Shown: positions 1 to 6,922 of the stretch, piece after piece
Layout: each line of letters opens with the position of its first letter
Position numbering within the stretch: position 1 is the first letter of the stretch
Source of the DNA: Atopomonas hussainii
GTDB lineage: Bacteria > Pseudomonadota > Gammaproteobacteria > Pseudomonadales > Pseudomonadaceae
DNA: 64,000 nucleotides
Assembly: GCF_900109735.1 (NCBI RefSeq)
Contig: NZ_FOAS01000007.1
Coordinates: 124,001-188,000 of the forward strand
Direction of reading: 5' to 3'
The notes under the pieces: model-generated
Told to the model about the DNA's origin: nothing
Database searches by the model: none
The model's input: only the letters and a program-made list of their open reading frames with translations
Position numbers and translations under genes: made by a program

Positions 1-1097
1 ACCGGGCTGGTTTCAGTCATGCCGTAGCCTTCGCAGATCGGGCTGCCGGTGACTTTCTGCCACAGCTCGGCGGTAGCCAACTGCAGTGCCATACCACCAG
101 ACAGGGTCAGCTTGAGACCGCTGAAGTCGAGCTTCTGGAAGTCTTCGTTATTGCACAGGGCAACGAACAAAGTATTCAGGCCAACAAAACCGGTGAAGCG
201 GAACTTGCTCAGGTCTTTGACCATGGCCGGCAGGTCGCGCGGGTTGGTGATCAGCAGGTTGTGGTTACCAGTGATCATCATCGCCATGCAATGGAAGGTG
301 AACGCGTAGATGTGGTACAGCGGCAGCGGCGCGACGATGATTTCGTTGCCTTCGCCCATACCGGAGGCCATCAGCGCCTTGGCTTGCAGCATGTTGGCGA
401 CCAAATTGCGGTGCGTCAGCATCGCGCCTTTGGCCACGCCAGTGGTGCCGCCGGTGTATTGCAGCACAGCAACGTCGCCACTGTCTGGGCTGGCTTCGGT
501 GACCATCTGGCCAGCGCCTTTAGCCAGTGCATCGTTCAGCTTAACGGCACCCGGAATGCGGAACGGCGGGACCATTTTCTTCACGTGCTTAACCACAGTG
601 TTGACCAGCAGACGCTTAAGCGCCGGCAGCATGTCGCCCACTTCGGTGATCACTACGTGACGAATGCCGGTCTTAGGTACCACTTGTTCAGCCAAGTGCG
701 CCATGTTGGCCAAGCACACCAGCGCTTTAGCGCCGGAGTCATTGAACTGGTGTTCCATTTCCCGCGCGGTGTACAGCGGGTTGGTATTGACCACCACGAG
801 GCCGGCGCGCATAGCACCAAATACCACGATGGGGTATTGCAGAACGTTCGGCATTTGCACGGCGATGCGGTCGCCGGGCTTTAAGTCGGTGTGCTTTTGC
901 AGGTAAGCGGCAAAGGCAGCAGACAGTTGATAGAGCTCACCGTAAGTAATGGTGCGGCCCAGGTTGGTAAAGGCAGGCTTGTCAGCAAACTGCTCGCACG
1001 CTTGGCGAAACACGGCCTGAATGTTAGGGAACTGATCAGGGTTGATCTCGGTCGGGATACCAGCCGGATACTTGTCCGCCCAGAAGTTGTCGCTCAT
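1..1097 (-). CDS. fadD1: Long-chain fatty-acid--CoA ligase, C-terminus beyond window
   Basis: Activates long-chain fatty acids to acyl-CoA (ATP to AMP) at the inner membrane for beta-oxidation. About 365 N-terminal codons are present; the rest lies left of the window. Visible are the AMP-binding signature YTGGTTGVAKGAM and the later GYGMTE motif, and the protein aligns along its length with the complete paralogue next door. The ATG at 1097 is preceded by GAGGAG. It lies downstream of the other fadD on the same strand but is separated from it by a terminator and about 260 bp, so it probably has its own promoter. The fadD1 name rests on the pseudomonad order hydratase-hydrolase-fadD2-fadD1. Confidence 0.9.
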   Translation of the reverse strand, partial: MSDNFWADKYPAGIPTEINPDQFPNIQAVFRQACEQFADKPAFTNLGRTITYGELYQLSAAFAAYLQKHTDLKPGDRIAVQMPNVLQYPIVVFGAMRAGLVVVNTNPLYTAREMEHQFNDSGAKALVCLANMAHLAEQVVPKTGIRHVVITEVGDMLPALKRLLVNTVVKHVKKMVPPFRIPGAVKLNDALAKGAGQMVTEASPDSGDVAVLQYTGGTTGVAKGAMLTHRNLVANMLQAKALMASGMGEGNEIIVAPLPLYHIYAFTFHCMAMMITGNHNLLITNPRDLPAMVKDLSKFRFTGFVGLNTLFVALCNNEDFQKLDFSGLKLTLSGGMALQLATAELWQKVTGSPICEGYGMTETSP

Positions 1098-1302
1098 GTA
1101 TCGCCCACTCCTCAAAAACTGAAGCAATGTCCATCCGCCGACTCACACACTGGTTCCGGCGGTTTGTTGTGATCATCTGGAATTTGGCGGCAACGGGCGC
1201 CAAAAACTGCCCGAGGTTAGCAGGATTTACCGCGAGCGCCTAGGCAGTAGAGCCTGCCGTACTGCCAGAAAGCGGCGAACGGCGCCGTGATTTAGCCAAC
1301 AA

Positions 1303-1338
1303 AAACCCCGCATTTAGCCTAGACCAAATGCGGGGTTT
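1303..1338 (-). terminator. Terminator after fadD2
   Basis: A 13-bp perfect inverted repeat (AAACCCCGCATTT / AAATGCGGGGTTT) with a 10-nt loop, followed on the minus strand by TTTTTG. It sits 18 bp past the fadD2 stop and separates transcription of the two fadD genes. Confidence 0.85.
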
Positions 1339-1355
1339 GTTAGCGGTTTGAGCGT

Positions 1356-3050
1356 TTACGCGGGCGTGCTGTCGCGCAGCTCGCGGCGCAAGATTTTGCC
1401 CACCGGGGTCATCGGCAGGCTGTCGCGCAGCTCGTAGTGCTTGGGCATCTTGTAGCCGGTCAGATTGGCTTTGCAGTACTGCTTCAGCTCATCCACATCC
1501 AGCCCGCCTTCACGCGGCACGACAAACAACTTTACCGCCTCGCCCGAGCGGTCATCCGGCACGCCGATCACCGCACAGTTGGCGACTTTCGGGTGAGCAC
1601 CGACCACGTCTTCGATCTCGTTGGGATAGACGTTAAAGCCGGACACGATCACCAAGTCTTTCTTGCGATCGACGATACGGGTAAAGCCGTCTTCATCAAT
1701 GATCGCCACGTCGCCGGTACGCAGCCAGCCTTCGTTATCGAGGATTTCTGCGGTGGCTTCCGGGCGCTGCCAGTAGCCTTTCATCACCTGCGGGCCTTTC
1801 ACGCACAGCTCGCCGCGCTCACCGATGGGCTGCTCGATGCCATCGTCATCAATCACCTTCAAGGTCGTGCCCGGCACCGGCACACCGACAGTGCCCAAAC
1901 GCACCAGATCGCCATACGGGTTGGTGGTCACCACCGGCGCACACTCGGTTAGGCCGTAGCCTTCTACTACGGTACAGCCGGTCATCTTGTGCCAACGCTC
2001 GGCGGTGGCTTTCACCAAGGCGGTGCCGCCGGAGTTGGTGACTTTGAGGTTGGAGAAATCCAAGTCTTTAAACTCAGGATGCTCCATCAAGGCCACAAAC
2101 AGGGTGTTCAGGCCCAGCAAGGCGGAGAAGCGCCACTGCTTTAGCTCTTTAATAAAGCCGGGAATATCGCGCGGGTTGGTGATCAGCACGTTGTGGTTGC
2201 CGGTCACCATCATGCACATGCAGTTCGCGGTGAAGGCATAGATGTGATAGAGCGGCAGTGGCGCAATCATCACTTCTTGACCTTCTTTAAGCAGCGGATG
2301 GCCGTCCGGGCCTTCCTGCGATAAGCAGGCATGAATCTGCTGCATATTGGCCACGAGGTTGCCGTGGGTCAGCATGGCGCCCTTCGACACGCCGGTGGTG
2401 CCGCCGGTGTATTGCAGCACGGCGATGTCTTCAAGATTGACCTGCACCGGCTTCAAGCTGCAGCCACGGCCCTTGGCCAACACCTGCTTAAACGGCAAGG
2501 CTTGCGGCAGCTGATACGGCGGGACCATTTTCTTCACGTGTTTGACCACGGTATTGATCAGCAGGCCTTTAAGGGCCGACTGCATATCGCCCATTTGCGC
2601 TTCGATCAGGTATTCGATCTGCGTATCGGCCAGCACTTCCTGCACCAGCGAGCCAAACAGGTTCACGTACACCAAGGCACGCACGCCGGCATCGGTGAAC
2701 TGGTGGCGCATCTCGCGCGCGGTGTACAACGGGTTAGTGTTGACCACGATCAGCCCGGCGCGCATGGCACCGAACACGGCAATCGGGTACTGCAGAATAT
2801 TCGGCATTTGCACGGCGATACGGTCGCCGGGCTTTAAATCGGTATGGTTTTGCAGGTAGCCGGCAAAGGCGGCCGACAGGCGGTCTAGCTCGGCGTACGT
2901 CAGGGTCACGCCCATGTTGCTAAAGGCGGGGCGGTCGGCGAAGCGCTTGCATGAGCGCTCAAACACTTCGACCACTGAATGGTATTGGCCAAGGTCCAGC
3001 TGGTCAGGGACACCCGCGGCGCGCTTGCCATTCCAGAATTCAGGTTGCAT
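1356..3050 (-). CDS. fadD2: Long-chain fatty-acid--CoA ligase
   Basis: Complete 564-residue acyl-CoA synthetase of the ANL superfamily, the usual length for FadD. The phosphate-binding loop YTGGTTG is at residues 214-220, GYGLTE near 363, and the C-terminal hinge DRKKDLVIVSGFN near 462. It makes acyl-CoA for beta-oxidation and is expected at the cytoplasmic face of the membrane. It is the first of two tandem paralogues and is divergent from a hydrolase/hydratase pair across about 160 bp. Two FadD enzymes with different chain-length or growth-phase roles are known in Pseudomonas aeruginosa; the fadD2 assignment is by gene order. Confidence 0.92.
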   Translation of the reverse strand: MQPEFWNGKRAAGVPDQLDLGQYHSVVEVFERSCKRFADRPAFSNMGVTLTYAELDRLSAAFAGYLQNHTDLKPGDRIAVQMPNILQYPIAVFGAMRAGLIVVNTNPLYTAREMRHQFTDAGVRALVYVNLFGSLVQEVLADTQIEYLIEAQMGDMQSALKGLLINTVVKHVKKMVPPYQLPQALPFKQVLAKGRGCSLKPVQVNLEDIAVLQYTGGTTGVSKGAMLTHGNLVANMQQIHACLSQEGPDGHPLLKEGQEVMIAPLPLYHIYAFTANCMCMMVTGNHNVLITNPRDIPGFIKELKQWRFSALLGLNTLFVALMEHPEFKDLDFSNLKVTNSGGTALVKATAERWHKMTGCTVVEGYGLTECAPVVTTNPYGDLVRLGTVGVPVPGTTLKVIDDDGIEQPIGERGELCVKGPQVMKGYWQRPEATAEILDNEGWLRTGDVAIIDEDGFTRIVDRKKDLVIVSGFNVYPNEIEDVVGAHPKVANCAVIGVPDDRSGEAVKLFVVPREGGLDVDELKQYCKANLTGYKMPKHYELRDSLPMTPVGKILRRELRDSTPA

Positions 3051-3212
3051 TGTTCTTGTTCCTCTTGACCTGATGCGATGGGCTCTTCATGAGCCATTGC
3101 ACGTTAGCAGGCCGCTAAAAATCGGCCAAGAGGCGACCTCACCGATTGATCTGATGAATTATCATCACAAAACACAGAACGAAGACCTGAGCACAGGTAC
3201 AAGGACATCCCC

Positions 3213-4166
3213 ATGCGCCACGAAGGCTTTTGGCTCACCGCCCCCGACCACACCGACCTGCACATTAACCGCTGGTGCGGCGCTAGCGCCCCCAAGGCCG
3301 TGGTAATGATTGCCCACGGCATGGCTGAACACAGCCTGCGCTACGCACGCTTTGCCGAAAGCCTGACCAGCCAAGGGTTTGAGGTGTATGCCATCGACCA
3401 ACGTGGGCATGGCGCCAGCGCCGAGCGCGGCGTACTGGGCCACTACGCCGACAGCGACGGCTGGGACAAAGTGGTGGGCGATCTGGCGCTGCTTAATCAC
3501 CACATTCGTACCACGCACCCCAAAGCGCCCATCTTCCTGTTTGCCCACAGCATGGGCTCGTACATTGCCCAAGCCTACTTGATGCAGCACAGCTGCAGTC
3601 TGCAAGGGGCGATTTTGTCGGGCTCCAACTTTGGCGAGCCGCTGCAATTTAAGGCCGGCCGCTGGATTGCCAAGTTAGAAAAATGGCGCTTGGGCGGCCA
3701 AGGGCGCAGCAAGCTGATCGACTTTCTCTCTTTCGGCTCGTTCAACAAAGCCTTCAAGCCCACCCGTACTGGCTTTGACTGGCTGAGTCGCGAGCCTGAA
3801 GAAGTCGACAAATACGTCAACGACCCGCTGTGCGGCTTTATTTGCACCACCCAGCTGTGGATCGACCTGCTCGGTGGCCTGATTGAAATCAGCAGCGTCG
3901 AAGCGCTGCGCGCCATTGATGCAGACTTACCCATTATGGTGATCGGCGGCGCTAAAGACCCGGTCAGCGATGGCCAGCGCCTAGAAACGCTCGCCGCCAA
4001 GCTGCGCGAAGCGGGGCTCAAGAACGTGCAGCTGAACCTGTACCCCGAGGCGCGCCACGAATTACTCAACGAAACCAACCGCGCTGAAGTGACCGCCGAA
4101 GTACTCAGCTGGCTCGACGCCCGCCTAGAACATCAGCGCGCCTGCAGCCCTAAGGAAATGGCATGA
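3213..4166 (+). CDS. Alpha/beta hydrolase (monoglyceride lipase-like)
   Basis: A 317-residue soluble alpha/beta hydrolase of the Hydrolase_4 / lysophospholipase type. The nucleophile elbow is HSMGS with Ser113; Asp249 (GGAKDP) and His282 (EARHE) are in place for the triad. The ATG at 3213 follows AAGGACATCCCC. It overlaps the next gene by 4 bp, so the two are translationally coupled. Next to fadD2, a role in releasing fatty acids from glycerides or lysophospholipids is a reasonable inference; the true substrate is unknown. Confidence 0.85.
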   Translation: MRHEGFWLTAPDHTDLHINRWCGASAPKAVVMIAHGMAEHSLRYARFAESLTSQGFEVYAIDQRGHGASAERGVLGHYADSDGWDKVVGDLALLNHHIRTTHPKAPIFLFAHSMGSYIAQAYLMQHSCSLQGAILSGSNFGEPLQFKAGRWIAKLEKWRLGGQGRSKLIDFLSFGSFNKAFKPTRTGFDWLSREPEEVDKYVNDPLCGFICTTQLWIDLLGGLIEISSVEALRAIDADLPIMVIGGAKDPVSDGQRLETLAAKLREAGLKNVQLNLYPEARHELLNETNRAEVTAEVLSWLDARLEHQRACSPKEMA

Positions 4167-4636
4167 CTCAAGTCACCAGCTTTGCTTACGACCAACTGGA
4201 CATCGGCCAACGCGCCGAGCTGCTACGCAGCGTTAGCGAACGCGACGTACAACTGTTTGCCGCCGTATCCGGCGACAACAACCCGGTGCATTTAGATGCC
4301 GAATACGCCGCCAGCACCTTATTTAAAGAGCAGATTGCCCACGGCATGTTTTCCGGCGCACTGATTAGCGCAGCGATTGCTTGCCAGCTGCCGGGGCCGG
4401 GGACGATTTATCTAGGCCAACACCTAAAATTCACCCGCCCGGTAAAACTCGGCGATACGCTAAAAGTGGAATTAGAAGTGCTGGAGAAACTGCCCAAAGG
4501 CCGCGTAAAGCTGGCCACGCGCGTGTTTAACCAGCTGGGCGAGCAAGTGGTGGATGGCGAAGCCGAAGTGCTAGCCCCGCGCAGCGCGCAAACGCTGGAT
4601 ATGCCGGCGATGCCCAAGGTCAGCATCGAGCCGTAA
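4163..4636 (+). CDS. phaJ: MaoC-like (R)-specific enoyl-CoA hydratase
   Basis: A 157-residue single hot-dog MaoC domain. The hydratase-2 signature is clear: Asp38 and His43 in SGDNNPVHLD (D-x4-H). The family converts trans-2-enoyl-CoA to (R)-3-hydroxyacyl-CoA, linking beta-oxidation to polyhydroxyalkanoate or 3-hydroxyacyl pools. The start overlaps the hydrolase stop as ATGA. Pseudomonas has several PhaJ paralogues; size and location next to a hydrolase and fadD2 suggest the PhaJ1 group, but the number is not certain. A bidirectional terminator follows. Confidence 0.8.
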   Translation: MTQVTSFAYDQLDIGQRAELLRSVSERDVQLFAAVSGDNNPVHLDAEYAASTLFKEQIAHGMFSGALISAAIACQLPGPGTIYLGQHLKFTRPVKLGDTLKVELEVLEKLPKGRVKLATRVFNQLGEQVVDGEAEVLAPRSAQTLDMPAMPKVSIEP

Positions 4637-4658
4637 GCGCCCGGCAAAAAACGCAGAC

Positions 4659-4875
4659 AAAAAAAGGGGCGGGGTAAACCCGCCCACTTTTTCTTCCCTG
4701 TTCCCTGCTTTGTCCTTCTCACCATCCTGGTGAAGCCGCGTCCTGCGGTGTCCTATCAGCGTCCTGCTGAAGCGCGTTGTCCTTGAACGCAGGGCTAGTG
4801 TCGCCCAAGCCCTGAGTTGCCGCAAACCACGCAAGATCGCTCTGCGGCACCCATCAGAGCCCCAAAAGAAAACCA
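4659..4875 (-). ncRNA. Rsm-family (RsmX/Y/Z-type) RsmA/CsrA-sequestering small RNA
   Basis: Read on the minus strand, 4690-4790 is a run of short perfect hairpins whose loops carry GGA: stem GCGTT/AACGC loop CAAGGAC (4774-4790), TCAGC/GCTGA loop AGGAC (4756-4770), CCGC/GCGG loop AGGAC (4736-4748), TCACC/GGTGA loop AGGAT (4719-4733). Unpaired AGGAC occurs between them at 4750-4754 and 4712-4716, and two GGGA motifs lie at 4694-4707: eight GGA sites in about 90 nt. A 7-bp hairpin (4790-4814) precedes this. The RNA ends at a 7-bp G+C stem followed by seven T. The 5' end is inferred from TATAAG at 4887-4882 and may be off by tens of bases. This layout is that of RNAs that titrate RsmA/CsrA; no protein gene fits here. 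Confidence 0.85.
4667..4694. terminator. Bidirectional terminator (phaJ and small RNA)
   Basis: GGGCGGG-GTAAA-CCCGCCC stem-loop flanked by a run of seven A on the left and ACTTTTTCTT on the right. On the minus strand it gives a stem followed by TTTTTTT and closes the small RNA; on the plus strand it closes the hydrolase-phaJ unit. Confidence 0.9.
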
Positions 4876-4881
4876 AGAGCC

Positions 4882-4887
4882 CTTATA
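4882..4887 (-). promoter_or_regulatory. Probable -10 box of the small RNA
   Basis: TATAAG on the minus strand in an AT-rich stretch just upstream of the structured RNA. No good -35 hexamer sits 17 bp upstream, as is common at promoters driven by an activator. Confidence 0.4.
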
Positions 4888-4964
4888 TTTCAATAAGTTA
4901 CAAGCCATACACGCTAACAGACGAACATCGCCGATAGGCTTTTGCTCACTCTGCTGACAGCGCG

Positions 4965-4982
4965 TGTCAGCAAATGCTTACA
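4965..4982 (-). promoter_or_regulatory. GacA-type upstream activating sequence
   Basis: Minus-strand 18-mer TGTAAGCATTTGCTGACA. The known GacA box is TGTAAG-N2-AT-N2-CTTACA; this site keeps the left half exactly and the 18-bp length, with one mismatch in the central AT and one in the right half. It lies about 100 bp upstream of the inferred small-RNA start, where such boxes act at a distance. Confidence 0.65.
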
Positions 4983-5033
4983 AAGCTTTAAGCCATTGGC
5001 TTGCAAACGGAGAAAACCGGCGCCCGCCAACAC

Positions 5034-5636
5034 TTATAGCTTGCCGGCATTTTCCGCCAGATACTGCGCGACACCTTCGGCAGAAGCGGTCATCCCCTTG
5101 TCGCCCTTCTTCCAACCCGCCGGGCAGACTTCGCCGTGCTCTTCGGTGAATTGCAGGGCATCCACCAAGCGCAGTAACTCGTCCATGTTGCGCCCCAGCG
5201 GCAGGTCATTAACGATCTGCGAGCGCACCACGCCCTGCTTATCGATCAGAAACGCGCCACGAAACGCTACGCCACCGGCAGCCTCCACATCATAGGCACG
5301 GCAGATGTCGTGCTTAATGTCGGCGACTAAGGCGTACTTCACGGGGCCAATCCCGCCTTTGTCGACCGGCGTGTTGCGCCAAGCGCTGTGGGTGAACTGC
5401 GAGTCAATCGACACGCCAATCACCTCCACGCCACGGGCTTGAAACTCCGGCGTGCGGTGATCCAGCGCAATCAGCTCCGAAGGGCACACAAAGGTGAAGT
5501 CCAACGGATAGAAAAACACTAAGCCGTACTTGCCCTTAATGGCCTCGCTCAGCTTATAGCTGTCGACAATCTGGCCGTCAGCCAGCACTGCAGCAGCGTC
5601 GAAATCGGGTGCTTGTTTACCTACGAGAACGCTCAT
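5034..5636 (-). CDS. 2-Cys peroxiredoxin (AhpC/Prx1 type)
   Basis: A 200-residue thioredoxin-fold peroxidase that reduces hydrogen peroxide, organic peroxides or peroxynitrite. The peroxidatic Cys51 is in FYPLDFTFVCPSE and the resolving Cys173 in EVCPAGW, which makes it a typical 2-Cys enzyme. No ahpF or other dedicated reductase is adjacent, so thioredoxin or an unlinked reductase must serve it. In P. aeruginosa the orthologue lies beside bfd-bfrB, and bfd is divergent here too. The ATG at 5636 follows TAGGAGGC. Confidence 0.9.
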   Translation of the reverse strand: MSVLVGKQAPDFDAAAVLADGQIVDSYKLSEAIKGKYGLVFFYPLDFTFVCPSELIALDHRTPEFQARGVEVIGVSIDSQFTHSAWRNTPVDKGGIGPVKYALVADIKHDICRAYDVEAAGGVAFRGAFLIDKQGVVRSQIVNDLPLGRNMDELLRLVDALQFTEEHGEVCPAGWKKGDKGMTASAEGVAQYLAENAGKL

Positions 5637-5801
5637 TCCATGCCTCCTAAGAGTTAACCGGCGCCAGCCATTGCGGCCACACCACGCCGCTCAGTATGGC
5701 AGACGTGCCGAGCCGCGCACGCCACTGATGCAAGACGGCCAACACACACACCAAAGGCCTATGGCACGGCGCTGTGAGTCATGGCCGCGCCGCTCGTCGG
5801 T

Positions 5802-5846
5802 GAGAATGACTATCAAAACAATAGTCTTTGACAATCATTCTCATTC
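5802..5846. promoter_or_regulatory. Fur-box region upstream of bfd
   Basis: Two matches to the Fur consensus GATAATGATAATCATTATC: GAGAATGACTATC at 5802-5814, and GACAATCATTCTCATTC at 5830-5846. The second overlaps the -35/spacer of the bfd promoter. Iron repression of bfd is well known in Pseudomonas and fits this placement. Confidence 0.75.
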
Positions 5847-5856
5847 TTTTTAGCAT
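5828..5856 (+). promoter_or_regulatory. Sigma-70-type promoter of bfd
   Basis: A perfect -35 TTGACA at 5828-5833, 17-bp spacer, and TAGCAT at 5851-5856 as -10. Fur bound at the overlapping site would block it. Confidence 0.6.
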
Positions 5857-5884
5857 CCACTCAACACTGATTAGGAAGCTAGCT

Positions 5885-6100
5885 ATGTACGTTTGTCTGT
5901 GTGAAGGCGTCACCGATACGCAACTGCGCAACGCAGTGGCTGACGGCTGCAATAGCTATAAAGAAGTGCGTTTAAAAACCGGCGTTGCCAGCCAATGCGG
6001 CCGCTGCGCCTGCCAAGCTAAGCAAGTGGTGCGTGATGCGCTGGCGGAGATGACCTTCGACTACGACTTGGCCTACCCTGCCGCCTGCGTGGCCGCCTAA
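5885..6100 (+). CDS. bfd: Bacterioferritin-associated ferredoxin
   Basis: A 71-residue [2Fe-2S] protein with the four ligand cysteines Cys4, Cys6, Cys38 and Cys41 in the typical MYVCLC...CGRC pattern. Bfd docks on bacterioferritin and passes electrons in so that stored iron is released under iron starvation. The ATG at 5885 is preceded by AGGAAGCTAGCT; a longer in-frame start upstream would run through the promoter and Fur sites. In P. aeruginosa bfrB follows directly; here an unrelated secreted protein follows, so the partner ferritin must be encoded elsewhere. Confidence 0.95.
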   Translation: MYVCLCEGVTDTQLRNAVADGCNSYKEVRLKTGVASQCGRCACQAKQVVRDALAEMTFDYDLAYPAACVAA

Positions 6101-6177
6101 ACAACACACAAGCCTTTACCGCACCACAGGGTTAGCGCACCCTAGGGCCGATCGCCCACTTCTGGACTCCCTCTGTT

Positions 6178-6579
6178 ATGCGCCGCTCTCTTGTTGCCTT
6201 GCTGTGCCTTAGCGTCTTCGCCCCCGCTAGCCTCGCCGCCAATTTGTCGGATTACCAACTCAACCGCACGCTCACTCAAGTGGCGAAACGCAGCAGCGAA
6301 GGCACACCGCGCGCCATCAACGAGTTCATTACCGATCAAGGTTATGCCGTGGAAGACATCATGCTGATCAACTACCTCAGCGTTGAGCCCCACCACGGCC
6401 AGCAAATGCAGCTCAATCGGCACAGCATGCGCGAACAACTGCGCAGCAGCGTGTGCAGCAATCAAGGCTTTCGGGAATTACTCAACCAAGGCGCCGTGCT
6501 GAGCTACCGCTTCAGCGAGCAGCACAGCAATCGCCCGCTGATTGAAGAACGCTTTACCGCTATCGACTGCCAGCTGTAA
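6178..6579 (+). CDS. Small secreted protein, QSregVF_b-like
   Basis: A 133-residue protein with a clear signal peptide (MRRSLVALLCLSVFAPASLAA, cleavage after about 20). The mature part contains GTPRAINEFITDQGY, and two cysteines (SVCSNQGF and AIDCQL) that could form a disulfide. The pattern resembles the small periplasmic or secreted family typified by P. aeruginosa PA3611 (annotated as a putative quorum-sensing-regulated virulence factor); this is recognised from memory and needs a profile search. Biochemical function is unknown. Confidence 0.6.
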   Translation: MRRSLVALLCLSVFAPASLAANLSDYQLNRTLTQVAKRSSEGTPRAINEFITDQGYAVEDIMLINYLSVEPHHGQQMQLNRHSMREQLRSSVCSNQGFRELLNQGAVLSYRFSEQHSNRPLIEERFTAIDCQL

Positions 6580-6585
6580 GCCCGC

Positions 6586-6783
6586 TCACTGGCCTTGCGG
6601 CGCGCCGGTTTGGCCGCGCAAATGGCGCATTTCCTCCATCACCTCTTCTAAGCGGCGCGAGCGGCGCACATGCCCCTCCAAGCGGCGCAGGCATTCGTCT
6701 TCAAGGCTTAGGCCATTGAGCCGCGCCGATTGTTGCAGCATGCGTAGCAACGCCGGCGCTACCTCCAATTTCAGTTCTGCCAT
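6586..6783 (-). CDS. Small ribbon-helix-helix-like protein, orphan
   Basis: A 65-residue charged protein. A predicted strand (LKLEV) followed by two amphipathic helices (PALLRMLQQSARLNG, LEDECLRRLEGHV) suggests an Arc/FitA-like ribbon-helix-helix fold, then a coiled Arg/Glu-rich tail. The start at 6783 is chosen because GGAGG lies 8 bp upstream; a longer reading from 6801 lacks a site. No toxin gene is adjacent, so it is either a free-standing regulator or an orphan antitoxin-like protein. It converges on the secreted-protein gene with only 6 bp between stops. Confidence 0.6.
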   Translation of the reverse strand: MAELKLEVAPALLRMLQQSARLNGLSLEDECLRRLEGHVRRSRRLEEVMEEMRHLRGQTGAPQGQ

Positions 6784-6863
6784 GGCTAACCTCCGTGTCA
6801 CAGACCTTTGTGCTTATCTGCATACACTGTAGAGCAGCGCTAAGCCGCGCAAGCAACAAACCG

Positions 6864-6877
6864 ATGATCTGCATCAA
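6864..6877. promoter_or_regulatory. Candidate ANR/FNR box
   Basis: ATGAT-CTGC-ATCAA, 9 of 10 conserved positions of the ANR/FNR consensus TTGAT-N4-ATCAA. It lies about 53 bp before the RNase start and 87 bp before the small divergent gene, so it could serve either. A near-identical core (TTGATGCAGGTCAT) occurs upstream of the small gene at 12996. Confidence 0.5.
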
Positions 6878-6922
6878 AACACGCCTTGTTGACTGCGGCA
6901 TGCTGTTAAAAAAGGAGGTTTT

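Larger units (their letters stand above)
4695..5033. other. Gene-free stretch holding the small RNA and its promoter
   Basis: No credible protein gene lies between phaJ and the peroxiredoxin. The stretch holds the body of the minus-strand small RNA (to about 4875), its AT-rich promoter region, and the GacA-type box. A second palindrome, AAGCCATTGGCTT at 4990-5002, resembles another activator half-site pair with one extra central base; its role is unknown. Confidence 0.6.

Noticed and set aside
3081-3095. GGCTC-TTCAT-GAGCC repeat between fadD2 and the hydrolase as a PsrA-type operator
   Set aside because: It does not resemble the known PsrA motif (GAAAC...GTTTC) and the arms are only 5 bp.
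4990-5002. AAGCCATTGGCTT as the main GacA site
   Set aside because: Its half-site spacing is one base longer than the known box; the 4965-4982 site fits better.
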